Source: Paenibacillus sp. FSL H8-0537 (lineage in GTDB: Bacteria; Bacillota; Bacilli; Paenibacillales; Paenibacillaceae). From it: a DNA stretch of 64,000 nucleotides. Each line of letters opens with the position of its first letter. Positions within the stretch are counted from its first letter, which is position 1. The notes below the pieces were generated by a model, which worked only from the letters and a program-made list of their open reading frames with translations, had not been told where the DNA came from and did no database searches. The DNA is taken from positions 5,761,001 to 5,825,000 of the forward strand of contig NZ_CP150290.1 of assembly GCF_038051995.1 (NCBI RefSeq), read 5' to 3'. Below, in pieces: positions 1 to 9,410 of the stretch. Made by a program: the position numbers and the translations under genes.

Positions 1-2
1 AG

Positions 3-49
3 AAAAATCCCCGTGTCCACTGCTATGAAAGCAATGGAAATGGGGATTT
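3..49 (-). terminator. Rho-independent terminator of tatA-tatC
   Basis: Read on the minus strand, AAATCCCC pairs with GGGGATTT around an imperfect inner stem (TTGCT with AGCAG), followed by a T run. It lies 25 bases past the tatC stop codon and would end the tat transcript. Confidence 0.75.
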
Positions 50-73
50 ATGTAATGATGCTCGCACACGAAG

Positions 74-889
74 CTATGAGGCTTCTTCGTTCATTTCCTC
101 TTCCCGCAGCTTGTCTGCAGCAAGCTGCCTGCGGTATATTGCAGCGGACAGGAAAACGCTCATTTCATATAAACCGAGTAATGGGATGGCCACGAGCGCA
201 TCCGATACAAAATCGGGCGGCGTCACTAAGACCCCAATAAAAATCATAATGAAATAAGAAATGCGGCGCATTTTGCGCAAACGGATCGGATTCAAAATCC
301 GGATTGCGGTCAAAAACATAATGACCAGCGGCAGCTCAAATAACAGCGAAATGGGAATCAATATATTAAACATAAAGGTGAAATATTGAATAATTCCGAA
401 CGTCTCCACCAAGTCCAAACTGTCCGAAATATTTCTGGTGAAATGAAACGCGAGTGGAAAAACGACAAAATAAGAAAACGACAGCCCTACCAAAAACATC
501 AATAAAGCGAATGGAATATATTTAAGCGTCGCCCGCTGTTCCTTGACATGCAAAGCTGGCTTTACGAAAGCCCATAGCTGATACGCGGTAAATGGAATCG
601 TAATAATAAGCGCTATGACGAGCGCGAATTTCATATAGACGCCGACCCCGTCCCACAAGGAGAACGTATGCATCGGCAGAGAGCGCGCTGGCTCAAGGCT
701 CATAATGAAATCATAAGCAGGCTTCGCCACAAACAAACCGGCAATGAGGCCCACCAAGATAACGAGCAGCATATAAAAAATCCGTTTGCGAAGCTCTCCG
801 ACATGCTCCAGCAGCGGCATCAGGCCTTCCTCACGCAGCCGTTCGCGATTAAAGGGTTGCTCAGTAGCTTCGTCTTGCCTGATTCCCAT
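74..889 (-). CDS. tatC: Sec-independent protein translocase subunit TatC
   Basis: TatC is the polytopic receptor of the twin-arginine translocase in the cytoplasmic membrane; it recognises RR signal peptides of folded proteins. The 271-aa protein has the family N-terminal signature (LLEHVGELRKRI at about residue 24), the conserved FV-KPAL loop near residue 107, about six hydrophobic segments and a basic C-terminus. The length is slightly above the usual 240-260 aa because of a hydrophilic N-terminal extension. It follows tatA by 37 bases in the same orientation, so the two form a minimal TatA-TatC system as in Bacillus. EfeB at 42520-43860 is an obvious client. The gene position next to molybdopterin genes and an ABC-F gene matches tatAy-tatCy in B. 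subtilis. Confidence 0.97.
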   Translation of the reverse strand: MGIRQDEATEQPFNRERLREEGLMPLLEHVGELRKRIFYMLLVILVGLIAGLFVAKPAYDFIMSLEPARSLPMHTFSLWDGVGVYMKFALVIALIITIPFTAYQLWAFVKPALHVKEQRATLKYIPFALLMFLVGLSFSYFVVFPLAFHFTRNISDSLDLVETFGIIQYFTFMFNILIPISLLFELPLVIMFLTAIRILNPIRLRKMRRISYFIMIFIGVLVTPPDFVSDALVAIPLLGLYEMSVFLSAAIYRRQLAADKLREEEMNEEAS

Positions 890-926
890 CTGTCACAATC
901 TCCTTCCAGAAAAAAAGCGGGCCCGA

Positions 927-1157
927 TTAATCCGGCAGCCGCTTGTTATTCGACTCAGTATTGTCTGATTTGGAAACGTCGATCCGTTTCTCCTCTTTGT
1001 CCTTTGGCTCGTCATCCATTACATCTCTTGCACCCGCTTTAAACTCCTTAAGCGTCCGACCGAAAGCTCTGCCCAATTCAGGCAGCTTGTTAGGACCAAA
1101 CAACAGCAGGGCCACTAGCACCAGCAAAATAATTCCCGTTGCACCAATAGATGGCAT
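927..1157 (-). CDS. tatA: Twin-arginine translocase subunit TatA
   Basis: TatA forms the protein-conducting oligomer of the Tat system. The 76-aa product has the usual plan: one N-terminal membrane helix (residues 7-20), the FGPNKLPELGRAFG hinge with an amphipathic helix, then a charged Lys/Asp/Glu-rich tail. In Gram-positive TatA-TatC systems this single protein does the work of both TatA and TatB. The start codon follows GAGGTAG at a suitable distance. It is upstream of tatC in the same operon. Confidence 0.96.
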   Translation of the reverse strand: MPSIGATGIILLVLVALLLFGPNKLPELGRAFGRTLKEFKAGARDVMDDEPKDKEEKRIDVSKSDNTESNNKRLPD

Positions 1158-1198
1158 AATCGTCTACCTCCTTCTCACTCTTGGATGTCTGTTCTAAC

Positions 1199-2275
1199 TC
1201 AGCATCCGTACAAACCGCCATAACCGAGCTGTGTAATATCTTCCTTCACAATTTGATGCCCAGCAAGTATGCGTGCCAGCAGGACATCGAATGAAGTAAA
1301 CGGGTCATGCATGACGCATCCCGGTAAGCCGAGTATTGGCACTTCGTTCAAATAACCCATTAACAGCATGGATCCAGGCAGCATTGGCGTTCCATAGCTA
1401 ACGATGTGTGCACCCGACGCCTTAATTGCCCCTGGTGTGCGGTCGTCAGGATCGACAGACATTCCGCCTGTTACCAATATCATATCATAATCTTGCCTAA
1501 GCAAATAGTTAATTTCATTAACAATCACCTGCTTGTCGTCGGGAGCAAAACGCTGCTCGATGACCTCTGAGCCGAAGGCTTCCAGCTTGCTGCGGACAGC
1601 GGGACCGAATTTATCCTCGATCCTCCCGCCGAATACTTCCCCGCCCGTCGTCAGCAGACCAACTCGCAGCTTGCGAAATGGCTTTACACGAACGGGCGCT
1701 GCGCCCTCATGTGCCGAGCGATACTCTGCTGCCAAGCGCTCAACTTCCTCTACCTTGGATTCCGGCACGACAAGCGGAATAGCGCGAGTAGCCGCAAGCT
1801 GTCCATCCTTCTTCACTACGCTATTCGTCTTTACCGTCGCAAGCGCAATTTCCCCGAGCGAATTAATGGCATGCACCAGCGCTTCGTCAACCTCAACAAG
1901 CCCAAGCAGCTCGGATTTCATGCTTACTTTACCTTCATGCGGTTCGCTTAGCCAAATGCCGTCTCCGCAAAGCGCCTTTGCCATCCTGCTTGCAGCATCA
2001 TCCTCGTGCAGCTCACCAGGAGCAAGCTCCATAATGTAAATATGCTCCTTGCCAATATCGAGCAGATTCGGAATGTCAGCTTCGGTTATAATATGGCCTT
2101 TTTTAAAAATCCGGCCTTTAAACTCACCCGGTACAATGCGGGTGAGGTCATGAGCCAGCCGCAAACCAATGGCATCGTAGACGGATACTTCCTTTAGCAC
2201 CGTCTTGGTTTCCAAACTCAGCTCGGCCGCTGTGGCTGCTTGCCCTTGCTGCTTATGCTCCCCGGCGCTGCTCAT
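1199..2275 (-). CDS. MoeA-like molybdopterin-binding protein
   Basis: A 358-aa protein with the MoeA/MogA molybdopterin-binding fold in its second half: VGLLTTGGEVFGG near residue 208, VTGGMSVDPDDRTPGAI near residue 268, then GSMLLMGYLNEVPILGLPG. It resembles the stand-alone molybdopterin-binding proteins of Firmicutes rather than full MoeA, which is usually about 400 aa or more. The N-terminal 60 residues contain a SAF-like segment (GLRLAHDLTRIVPGEFKGR). Its ATG overlaps the stop of the upstream mogA-like gene (ATGA), so the two are translationally coupled. The likely role is molybdenum insertion or handling of the cofactor intermediate. No molybdoenzyme gene is present in the window. Confidence 0.88.
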   Translation of the reverse strand: MSSAGEHKQQGQAATAAELSLETKTVLKEVSVYDAIGLRLAHDLTRIVPGEFKGRIFKKGHIITEADIPNLLDIGKEHIYIMELAPGELHEDDAASRMAKALCGDGIWLSEPHEGKVSMKSELLGLVEVDEALVHAINSLGEIALATVKTNSVVKKDGQLAATRAIPLVVPESKVEEVERLAAEYRSAHEGAAPVRVKPFRKLRVGLLTTGGEVFGGRIEDKFGPAVRSKLEAFGSEVIEQRFAPDDKQVIVNEINYLLRQDYDMILVTGGMSVDPDDRTPGAIKASGAHIVSYGTPMLPGSMLLMGYLNEVPILGLPGCVMHDPFTSFDVLLARILAGHQIVKEDITQLGYGGLYGC

Positions 2276-2766
2276 AATACGTCCTCTCCCTGTGTACCGG
2301 AAATAATCTCAAGGGCTTGAGGCAGTTGATCCATAATGGCCATTAAGCTTTCATGGACACCTTTCGGGCTACCCGGCAAATTAACAATCAGCGACTTGCC
2401 ACGGATGCCGCATACACCTCGGGACAGCATGGCGCTTCTCGTCTTTTGAATAGCGCCAAACCTCATCGCTTCTGAAAGACCTGGAATAACCCGATCGACC
2501 ACCCGCAATGTTGCATCGGGCGTCACATCACGAATCGCAAGTCCTGTCCCTCCTGTCGTCAGCAATAAATCCGCTTGATAATATTCGGTCATCTCAATGA
2601 TGGCTGCCATAATTTCATCCTGCTCATCCGGAACGATGCGATAATCGACAATTACGCCGCCAAGCTCTTCCTCTACCAGCTCCCTGATAACTTGTGCGCT
2701 TGTATCTTCACGTTCACCGCGCGAGCCTTTATCACTAGCCGTCAAAATAGCCACTTTCCACTGCAT
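2272..2766 (-). CDS. mogA: MogA/MoaB family molybdenum cofactor biosynthesis protein
   Basis: A 164-aa single-domain protein of the molybdopterin adenylyltransferase type, which activates molybdopterin by adenylylation before metal insertion. Visible signatures are AILTASDKGSRGEREDTS at the N-terminus, LLTTGGTGLAIRDVTPDAT near residue 89 and IVNLPGSPKGVHE near residue 131, all typical of MogA/MoaB. GGGAGGAACGGTAA precedes the ATG. MoaB and MogA cannot be separated confidently from sequence alone. It sits between moaC and the moeA-like gene. Confidence 0.93.
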   Translation of the reverse strand: MQWKVAILTASDKGSRGEREDTSAQVIRELVEEELGGVIVDYRIVPDEQDEIMAAIIEMTEYYQADLLLTTGGTGLAIRDVTPDATLRVVDRVIPGLSEAMRFGAIQKTRSAMLSRGVCGIRGKSLIVNLPGSPKGVHESLMAIMDQLPQALEIISGTQGEDVL

Positions 2767-2831
2767 TTACCGTTCCTCCCATCCCTTGTCCGATCATGGG
2801 TGATTCCATCGCTGGAAACAGCCGCCTTGCT

Positions 2832-3326
2832 TTATTTTTCTATCGAGTCTGCTTCCGCTTGAAACTGGTAATCGCCGTTTTTGCCACCGGTCTTTGCAAC
2901 AAGATGTGTCGGGCCAATCACCATATCCTTCTGAATTGCTTTGCACATATCGTAAACGGTAAGAGCGGCGATCGAAACTGCTGTCAGCGCCTCCATTTCG
3001 ACCCCTGTTTTACCTGTTGTTTTCACGGTTGCCTGTATGTATAACTCATCTGCACCATTGTCATCAAAGCGCACATCCACGCCAGTCAAAGGAAGCGGAT
3101 GGCACATCGGAATGACGTCCGATGTTTTTTTCGCGGCCATAATGGCTGCAACCTGTGATACGGCCAGCACATCGCCTTTGCCTATCGTTCCCGCTTTAAT
3201 CCGTTCTAACGTCTCGCTGTGCATCGTAACGGTCGTCTGTGCTGTAGCACTGCGAGACGTCACGTCCTTATCGCTTACATCCACCATTTTGGCCCTGCCC
3301 TGCTCGTTAAAATGCGTCAATCCCAC
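2832..3326 (-). CDS. moaC: Cyclic pyranopterin monophosphate synthase MoaC
   Basis: MoaC converts the MoaA product 3',8-cyclo-7,8-dihydro-GTP to cyclic pyranopterin monophosphate in molybdenum cofactor synthesis. The 164-aa sequence carries the family hallmarks: [16 protein letters not shown] at the N-terminus, [16 protein letters not shown] in the middle (the MCHPLP active-site region), and [24 protein letters not shown]. The start is a GTG preceded by GGGGGAGAG. moaC is also a neighbour of ydiF and tatAy in B. subtilis, so this is conserved synteny, although rex is not between moaC and tatA here. Confidence 0.97.
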   Translation of the reverse strand: MGLTHFNEQGRAKMVDVSDKDVTSRSATAQTTVTMHSETLERIKAGTIGKGDVLAVSQVAAIMAAKKTSDVIPMCHPLPLTGVDVRFDDNGADELYIQATVKTTGKTGVEMEALTAVSIAALTVYDMCKAIQKDMVIGPTHLVAKTGGKNGDYQFQAEADSIEK

Positions 3327-3350
3327 AGCACTCTCTCCCCCTTACGGCTT

Positions 3351-3962
3351 CTATAGCAAATGAATCCCGGATTCCGTTACGATTCCGTTCATCTTCAAAT
3401 CATGCTCCTGCATCGGAACCTGCTCTGCAACCTGCACCTCGAAAGCTGCGCCAATCCACATCGCGCGCTTCCCGGTCTCTCCTGCCCGCTCCGCAAATCG
3501 GTCATAATAACCTCCGCCATAGCCCATTCGTCCGCCTATGCGGTCAAACTGAATGCCTGGGACGATGATGATGCCTGGCACATGCCCCTGCGGAAGCTCC
3601 TCGCATTTCGCCGGGTCAGGCTCACGGATTCCATATGCACCCTCCATTAAATCCGCTGGCGATTGCAGCCGGTACAGTGTCATCGAGCGATCAAGCGGGT
3701 GACAACGGGGTACGATTACCTCACGCCCGGTTGACCACGCCCATTCCATTAGCGGCCACATGTCCAGCTCAGAGCGAAATGGAACATAACACATGATTTC
3801 GCGCTGCTCCGGATGTTCTTCCAGCCATACGCTTAATGCGCTGCAAGCAAGCTCAGACCGTAATGTCCGATCCTGCTTGGACAAGCGATCGCGAGCTTTA
3901 GCAGCATCCGCTCGAATACGCTGTTTTTCCGCCTTTATTTGCGATTTTTCATTGTCCGTCAT
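3351..3962 (-). CDS. 5-formyltetrahydrofolate cyclo-ligase
   Basis: This enzyme converts 5-formyl-THF to 5,10-methenyl-THF with ATP, in folate one-carbon recycling. Signatures seen are LRSELA and CYVPFRSELDMWPL in the N-terminal half, and the GRMGYGGGYYDRF loop (about residue 155) that binds nucleotide and substrate. The 203-aa length from the ATG at 3962 is normal. A longer reading frame begins at a TTG further upstream, but there is no clear ribosome site there. It lies 24 bases upstream of moaC and is probably in the same transcript. Confidence 0.93.
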   Translation of the reverse strand: MTDNEKSQIKAEKQRIRADAAKARDRLSKQDRTLRSELACSALSVWLEEHPEQREIMCYVPFRSELDMWPLMEWAWSTGREVIVPRCHPLDRSMTLYRLQSPADLMEGAYGIREPDPAKCEELPQGHVPGIIIVPGIQFDRIGGRMGYGGGYYDRFAERAGETGKRAMWIGAAFEVQVAEQVPMQEHDLKMNGIVTESGIHLL

Positions 3963-4117
3963 AATCGCTATTCTGCCTTTCCAATTCCTCAATTTCAATT
4001 ATGTTCAGTTTACCATTGTTATGCAACTTTCGCCAATGGCGGCTTGCATTTGTGGTAATATATAATGAAATAGCAAGCAAGCCAAAGCTAAGCAATTATT
4101 CGTTGGAGGTATTTTTT

Positions 4118-6049
4118 ATGCTGCTTCAAGTTTCTAATATAAGTAAAAGCTACGGTGTAGATCCCATATTGTCAAACATTACGATGCAGGTGCTTGAACG
4201 CGAGCGTATCGGACTCGTTGGCGTCAATGGCGCCGGCAAGTCCACGCTGTTAAAAATCATTGCGGGAGAGATTTCTTTCGACTCCGGTGCCATCCACAAG
4301 GCCAAGGAAACGCGGCTCGGCTACTTGGCTCAAAACAGCGGTTTGCAATCCGACCGCACCATTGAAGCCGAAATGCGCGCCGTATTTGCTCACTTGCTGG
4401 AGGCCGAGCAGGAGCTGCGCGATCTGGAGCAGCAAATTGCTGATCCCGTGCTGCATGAACAGCCAAAGCGTTATGAAGAGGTACTCGACCGCTATTCCCG
4501 CCGCTCTGACTGGTTTCGCGAGCAAGGCGGCTTTGAAATCAATACGCGCATCAACAGCGTTCTTCACGGCATGGGCTTTGGCACTTTTCCGCCAGATACA
4601 CCTATCCATACGCTCAGCGGCGGTCAAAAGACGAGGCTGGCGCTCGCCCGTATTTTGCTTCAAGCTCCTGATTTGCTCATGCTCGATGAGCCCACCAACT
4701 ATTTGGATATTCCGACGCTCACTTGGCTTGAAGGCTATTTGCGCAGCTATTCCGGCGCGATTCTTGTCGTCTCTCATGACCGATATTTCCTCGATGCGCT
4801 TGTGCAGACGATTGTCGAAATCGAACGGCATTCTGCTAAACGTTATACAGGAAACTACAGCCGATATATTGACCTGAAGGCTGCAGAATACGAAAGCGAT
4901 CTAAAGCAGTTTGAGAAGCAACAGGACGAAATTTCCAAGATGGAGCAATTCATTCAGCGTAATATTGTCCGTGCCTCTACTACGAAACGCGCTCAAAGCC
5001 GCCGTAAAGCGCTCGACAAAATGGACGTGCTCGATAAACCACTGGGTGATTTAAAGAAAGCCAATTTCACGTTCCAAATTGAGCGTCAAACCGGCAAAGA
5101 TGTTTTGCAGGTATCGGATTTATCCGTACTGTTTGACGAGAAAAACAAGCCCTTGTTCCAGCATGTCTCCTTCCGCTTGCAGCGTGGCGAGACGGTGGCT
5201 CTTATTGGACCTAACGGTATCGGCAAATCGACACTGCTCAAAACGATTGTCGGACAGCGCCAGCCTTCGAGCGGCACCATCGTCTGGGGGTCCAACGTCA
5301 AGCTCGGATATTACGACCAAGAACATACTGGACTTAATCAGACGAATACTGTATTGGAAGAAGTTTGGGGGCTCTACCCCCATATGGAGGAATCACGTAT
5401 TCGAACTGTTCTTGGCAGCTTTCTATTTAGCGGCGAAGATGTGCTTAAACGCATTTCGGCGCTCAGTGGCGGCGAGAAAGCTCGTGTTTCGCTTGCCAAG
5501 CTCATGCTGGCTCAAGCCAATGTGCTCATTTTGGATGAGCCTACCAACCATTTGGACTTGTACAGCAAGGAAGTGCTGGAATCCGCTTTGCTCGATTATG
5601 AAGGCACGCTGCTCTTTATTTCTCATGACCGTTATTTCCTTAATAAAATGGCGGAGCGCATTGTCGAACTGACACCTGCGGGCACCGAACATTTCCTAGG
5701 AAATTATGACGAAATGATAGAGAAAAAGCATGAACTCGAAGAAGCACGGCTGGAGGAAGAAGCTAAGCGGACTGCTAGCAGTAAAGCGACTGCGCCTTCC
5801 GACAACGTTAGCGATTACGCGTTGGACAAGCAGGCAAAGCGTGAGGAACGCAGCCGTCAGCGCAAGCTGGAGCAGGTCGAAGCCGATATTGCCGAGCTAG
5901 AGCAAGCCATTGCGGATCTGGAGCTGCAACTGACAGACCCAGCTATTTTCAACGATTACATGCGTATACAGGACATCCAGTCACAAATCGACCAGAAGCG
6001 CACCGCATTAAGCGAAGCCTATGAGCAATGGGAAACGCTTAGTGAATAG
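4118..6049 (+). CDS. ABC-F family ATP-binding protein (YdiF-like)
   Basis: ABC-F proteins are soluble twin-ATPase proteins that bind the ribosome E site and rescue or tune translation; some give antibiotic resistance. The 643-aa product has two ATP-binding cassettes: the first with GVNGAGKST (residues 35-43) and LSGGQKTRLALARIL, the second with GPNGIGKST and LSGGEKARVSLAKLM. A linker between them contains the RSRRKALDKM-type basic segment, and a C-terminal coiled-coil tail occupies about residues 560-640. The start was set at the ATG behind GGAGGT, not at the longer frame. Length and position near moaC and tatA match B. subtilis ydiF. It has no membrane segments, so it is not a transporter. 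Confidence 0.93.
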   Translation: MLLQVSNISKSYGVDPILSNITMQVLERERIGLVGVNGAGKSTLLKIIAGEISFDSGAIHKAKETRLGYLAQNSGLQSDRTIEAEMRAVFAHLLEAEQELRDLEQQIADPVLHEQPKRYEEVLDRYSRRSDWFREQGGFEINTRINSVLHGMGFGTFPPDTPIHTLSGGQKTRLALARILLQAPDLLMLDEPTNYLDIPTLTWLEGYLRSYSGAILVVSHDRYFLDALVQTIVEIERHSAKRYTGNYSRYIDLKAAEYESDLKQFEKQQDEISKMEQFIQRNIVRASTTKRAQSRRKALDKMDVLDKPLGDLKKANFTFQIERQTGKDVLQVSDLSVLFDEKNKPLFQHVSFRLQRGETVALIGPNGIGKSTLLKTIVGQRQPSSGTIVWGSNVKLGYYDQEHTGLNQTNTVLEEVWGLYPHMEESRIRTVLGSFLFSGEDVLKRISALSGGEKARVSLAKLMLAQANVLILDEPTNHLDLYSKEVLESALLDYEGTLLFISHDRYFLNKMAERIVELTPAGTEHFLGNYDEMIEKKHELEEARLEEEAKRTASSKATAPSDNVSDYALDKQAKREERSRQRKLEQVEADIAELEQAIADLELQLTDPAIFNDYMRIQDIQSQIDQKRTALSEAYEQWETLSE

Positions 6050-6099
6050 TAATTGCTGCATCACTTCCTCTATCAAATAATATTAAATAACATTTCAGG

Positions 6100-6146
6100 A
6101 CATTAACGAATCACAAGCTACACGGATTCGTTAATGTTCTTCTTTT
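6100..6146 (+). terminator. Terminator of the ABC-F gene
   Basis: ACATTAACGAATC pairs with GATTCGTTAATGT across an 11-12 base loop and is followed by TCTTCTTTT. It ends the plus-strand transcript before the convergent comQXPA-like unit. Confidence 0.85.
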
Positions 6147-6186
6147 ATATTAGGAAGCACTGGCGAACATGGTCATAAAAGAATAT

Positions 6187-6219
6187 AAAAAGATGCTTGC
6201 GCTATAAAAGCGCAAGCAT
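6187..6219 (-). terminator. Terminator of the comQXPA-like operon
   Basis: On the minus strand a perfect 10-bp stem (ATGCTTGCGC with GCGCAAGCAT, 7-base loop) is followed by CTTTTTATA. It is 128 bases beyond the stop of the response regulator gene and marks the end of the operon. Confidence 0.85.
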
Positions 6220-6346
6220 TGAGAGGGAAACCAATGTTAGGGTATTACTGGGGGGATCAAGTGACTGCAGCTTGCAATGATTGCCACAGCTATCCCAATA
6301 TGAAAATGTCATTGCCTATCGAATATATAGGCAGCAACGGTAAAAC

Positions 6347-7003
6347 TCAAGGGACAAATTGCTCAAGTCGGATAATGCCAAGCCGTTTTGCCTCTGCGAT
6401 CGCTTCCGATCGGGACCTAACGTTAAGCTTTTCAAAAATCCGGGTTAGATGGTACTCTACAGTACGCTGACTCATATGCAGCTTAATGGCAATATCTTTG
6501 TTGCTATTGCCGTACGCGACCTGCTGCAAAATATCCTGATCGCGTTCTTTAATCGATACTTCTTCAATTACTTTCTCAGCACGCGTAATTTTGACTTCGT
6601 TGCGCCGCAGCTGCTTGAGCAGTGAAATCGGAATAACCGCTTCCCCTCGCATAGCGCATCGAATGGCGTTATGCAGCTGTTCTCGCGAGACCGTCTTAGA
6701 GATAAAGCCGGAAACGCCGCATTCTATCAATAAATTATAGTGCGTACTAATTTCATAACCAGTATATATGAGCACTTTGCGATCCGGATCTTGCTGAATC
6801 AAACGTTTTGCAAGCTCAAGACCGCTTATGCCTGGCATGTTCAAGTCACATAAAATAATGTCAAATCCTTCGTTGCTAATCGCATCCAGCGCTTCCATGG
6901 CCGATAATACAACCGTCACCTTCATTTCGGGATCTTGTTCAATCATCGTTTTGGTGCCTTCTCCGACAGATGGATGATCATCAACTAATAAGATACGAAT
7001 CAC
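6347..7003 (-). CDS. ComA-like LuxR/GerE-type response regulator
   Basis: A 218-aa NarL/FixJ-family regulator. The receiver domain (residues 1-120) has the acidic pair in LLVDDH, phospho-acceptor Asp53 in CDLNMPG, the switch Thr in LIYTG and the Lys in ISKT. The C-terminal DNA-binding helix-turn-helix (about 155-205) reads NKDIAIKLHMSQRTVEYHL. It overlaps the kinase gene by 23 bases, so the two are a matched pair. By analogy with ComA of B. subtilis it should activate quorum-responsive promoters. Inverted repeats with the ComA half-site TTGCGG lie upstream of two genes of the same operon (9676-9695 and 11760-11785), suggesting positive autoregulation. DegU- or LiaR-like alternatives exist, but the comQ and comX neighbours favour a ComA role. 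Confidence 0.88.
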   Translation of the reverse strand: MIRILLVDDHPSVGEGTKTMIEQDPEMKVTVVLSAMEALDAISNEGFDIILCDLNMPGISGLELAKRLIQQDPDRKVLIYTGYEISTHYNLLIECGVSGFISKTVSREQLHNAIRCAMRGEAVIPISLLKQLRRNEVKITRAEKVIEEVSIKERDQDILQQVAYGNSNKDIAIKLHMSQRTVEYHLTRIFEKLNVRSRSEAIAEAKRLGIIRLEQFVP

Positions 7004-9377
7004 GCAGCAAACCCCTTTCCGATCGGCCAGTCGTCATATTTTGCGGCAATATAATAATGACCTCAAGACCTTTTCCACGTTTCGACCGGAATGTTATTTC
7101 ACCTTCAAGGCTAGCGACTCTTTCTTTAATACCGGATAAACCCATATGCTCGAAAGAAGCCTCCATGTAATCGACATCCATGCCGACCCCATCGTCCTTA
7201 TAGTGAAAATAAACTATGTTTGTTCTCTGCTCCAACTCTAACGTGACCAGATTGGCACGCGCATGCTTATCAGCATTACGAAGCAACTCTTGGACAATGC
7301 GGTAAATCGCTGTAATCTGCTCTTCGTTAAGCAGGTTGTCGAAAGGCTTGGCCCGAAAATCGACTGCAAAATTGTTTCTCATTTGCGTATGCTCAATGAT
7401 CGATTCCAATGCTTCAACAATGCCCATTTCCTTAAGCAGCGGCGGTCTTAACTCATTGCAGGTTTCCCGAATTTGATGGATGACATCAAGAAGTCCTTCC
7501 TTGATTTCGTCAAGCTCGACTTCAAGCTTTTCCGTTATCGGATGGTCCAGCATGAGTGCTTCCAGCCTTCGGTACCACAATAATTGGTCTTGAAGCGCAG
7601 AATCATGAAGATCGGCTGCAAGCTTCCGCCGTTCATTTTCCGAGAGGCAAAACAACAATCTTAAAATCCAAGGTGTTGTAGCCTGCTCCTTCTTAACCTC
7701 AGATTCTAAATCCTCGATTAAGCTTTCAATCAGATATAAGTTTTCAAACACGATACTTGCATAATTCGCAAGTGTCTTGAGCCAACGAAGCTCATCTGAA
7801 TTGAAACGGGTATGGTTGGTTTTGGAGCCAATCCATACGATGTACTGCTTTGACTTCTGACAGCCAATAATTAGTCCCAGACCATGAGGCAGCTCAACGA
7901 CTTCCCCGACTTGAAGCGATTCAGTCACTTGCAGCAGAAAAATAGCGGTACTCTGCTCATCATCCTGCTCTCCTGCCGGAATAACCAATGCTTCAATCTG
8001 GTCTACAATGAGAAAATCAATTCGGCTAGCCGGAATCAGTGCCCCAATTTCTTCTTTCAGCACCATCTCCAGATCATCCCGCTTCATGACTCGTGCAATT
8101 TTGCGTGAGAAACGATCAAGGCTGTCTTGGTAGCTGTACATCGCTTTAAAAAGCTTGGGACGAAATTTATGATCAATCTGCTCCTTGGAATAAAGAAACA
8201 GGGTCATAACAGCGTAATTAATGATAAAGATTTGAAGCCATCTGACCCAAGAGAATACAGTGTCACTACTTACAATCGCAGCAATCATCATCGTAACGAC
8301 AAGCGCCGGCAATAAGGACAGCAATGTATAATACTTAAATCGGGTCAATATAAAATCAACATCAAACAATTGGTTGGATGTTAATAAATAAAAGTAAACG
8401 ATCGGCAGCACGAACAAAAAAGGTGCTGTGAACGCCGCTGGCAAAATTTGAATGTTTCCTCCCAACAACGGCAATAAATTCATTGTCGTAAATGGAGTGA
8501 ACGCAGCCAAATGCGAAGTCAGCGTTATTTTGAACAAAGAGTTGAACCTGCTATTCCGATAATAAAAGAATTTTCTAAACAACTGGTAGACGCAAATGAA
8601 ATTACCAACTATCAGTGTGGCATGGTATACCATTCTAGCGTTTAAAAATAATTGTTTCGGAATAAAATTCGTCCAAATGTAGACGAGGCAAAACAATGAA
8701 ACGACGCTGAATGCTGCTGATAAACACCATATTAGCTTAGGGCTAATAAAGATAATACCATATCTTCGCAGGTACATATTCATAAATAACAAGAATAAAA
8801 TAGCTACAAATGGAATTACCGCATACATAACGGTAACACCTACCAAATCATTTCGATAGGCTGCGGCTGAAGAAAAATAACTCAACCCAATCGCTAAGAA
8901 AAATAATATAAGCATAATAGCAGCACTATCATTTTTCCTTTTCTTATACAAAAAGGAGGATAAACCGAGAAACAATAGCAGTGAAGCCCAAGGAAGATAA
9001 AGTTGAATGAGCAGTTCCAAACCTGTATGATCACCATTCCATCCTCGATTGAAAGTCACTTTTCTTGATTCGCCAGTTTTTCCACCAACGACAATACTTT
9101 CGACTCTCTCTACGGAAGAAAACTTGATGATATTCACATTCTGATCTGCCGGTTTTCCATTCACTTCCTCAATGACGTCCCCAACATGAATGCCCTTCAG
9201 AACAGCTTGTCCTGCTGGCTGAAGGGACTCAACCAAGTACTCACCTTGTGAATTCTTCACAGTTACTACACCAATAAACGGATCACTAATTATAACCATT
9301 GTAAGGTAACCAAGTAAAGCGAAAAGCCCACTCAGGAAGAGAAAAAGCAATAGTGTCCTTGAGCGCAACAACTTCAT
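6981..9377 (-). CDS. ComP-like membrane histidine kinase with PDZ domain
   Basis: A 798-aa sensor kinase of the HPK7 (HisKA_3) class. Order: one N-terminal membrane helix (residues 8-30), a periplasm-side PDZ-like domain (about 35-105, with GIHVGDVIEEVNGKPAD), then about eight to nine further membrane helices to residue 400, a GAF-like cytoplasmic region, the H-box ADLHDSALQ with His591, and a HATPase domain with LLRNADKHA (N box) and DDGVGMD. The H-box closely follows ComP/DegS/LiaS kinases. It lies between the comX-like gene and its response regulator, the same order as comP in Bacillus. The expected ligand is the processed ComX-like peptide; this is inference from context. Confidence 0.88.
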   Translation of the reverse strand: MKLLRSRTLLLFLFLSGLFALLGYLTMVIISDPFIGVVTVKNSQGEYLVESLQPAGQAVLKGIHVGDVIEEVNGKPADQNVNIIKFSSVERVESIVVGGKTGESRKVTFNRGWNGDHTGLELLIQLYLPWASLLLFLGLSSFLYKKRKNDSAAIMLILFFLAIGLSYFSSAAAYRNDLVGVTVMYAVIPFVAILFLLFMNMYLRRYGIIFISPKLIWCLSAAFSVVSLFCLVYIWTNFIPKQLFLNARMVYHATLIVGNFICVYQLFRKFFYYRNSRFNSLFKITLTSHLAAFTPFTTMNLLPLLGGNIQILPAAFTAPFLFVLPIVYFYLLTSNQLFDVDFILTRFKYYTLLSLLPALVVTMMIAAIVSSDTVFSWVRWLQIFIINYAVMTLFLYSKEQIDHKFRPKLFKAMYSYQDSLDRFSRKIARVMKRDDLEMVLKEEIGALIPASRIDFLIVDQIEALVIPAGEQDDEQSTAIFLLQVTESLQVGEVVELPHGLGLIIGCQKSKQYIVWIGSKTNHTRFNSDELRWLKTLANYASIVFENLYLIESLIEDLESEVKKEQATTPWILRLLFCLSENERRKLAADLHDSALQDQLLWYRRLEALMLDHPITEKLEVELDEIKEGLLDVIHQIRETCNELRPPLLKEMGIVEALESIIEHTQMRNNFAVDFRAKPFDNLLNEEQITAIYRIVQELLRNADKHARANLVTLELEQRTNIVYFHYKDDGVGMDVDYMEASFEHMGLSGIKERVASLEGEITFRSKRGKGLEVIIILPQNMTTGRSERGLLRDSYLIS

Positions 9378-9410
9378 CTTTCTCCCCCTAAATTCTTGCA
9401 GAACATTACC

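Noticed and set aside
6236..6331. Short minus-strand frame after the response regulator stop, containing YWDSCG
   Set aside because: No ribosome site, 36 codons, runs into the terminator stem; probably 3' UTR.
6234..6470. 78-codon plus-strand frame with GAGAGGG ahead of ATG, convergent to the response regulator
   Set aside because: It overlaps the 3' end of the regulator gene by more than 120 bases and begins just after the operon terminator hairpin. Evidence is too thin to annotate, though a small convergent gene is not excluded.
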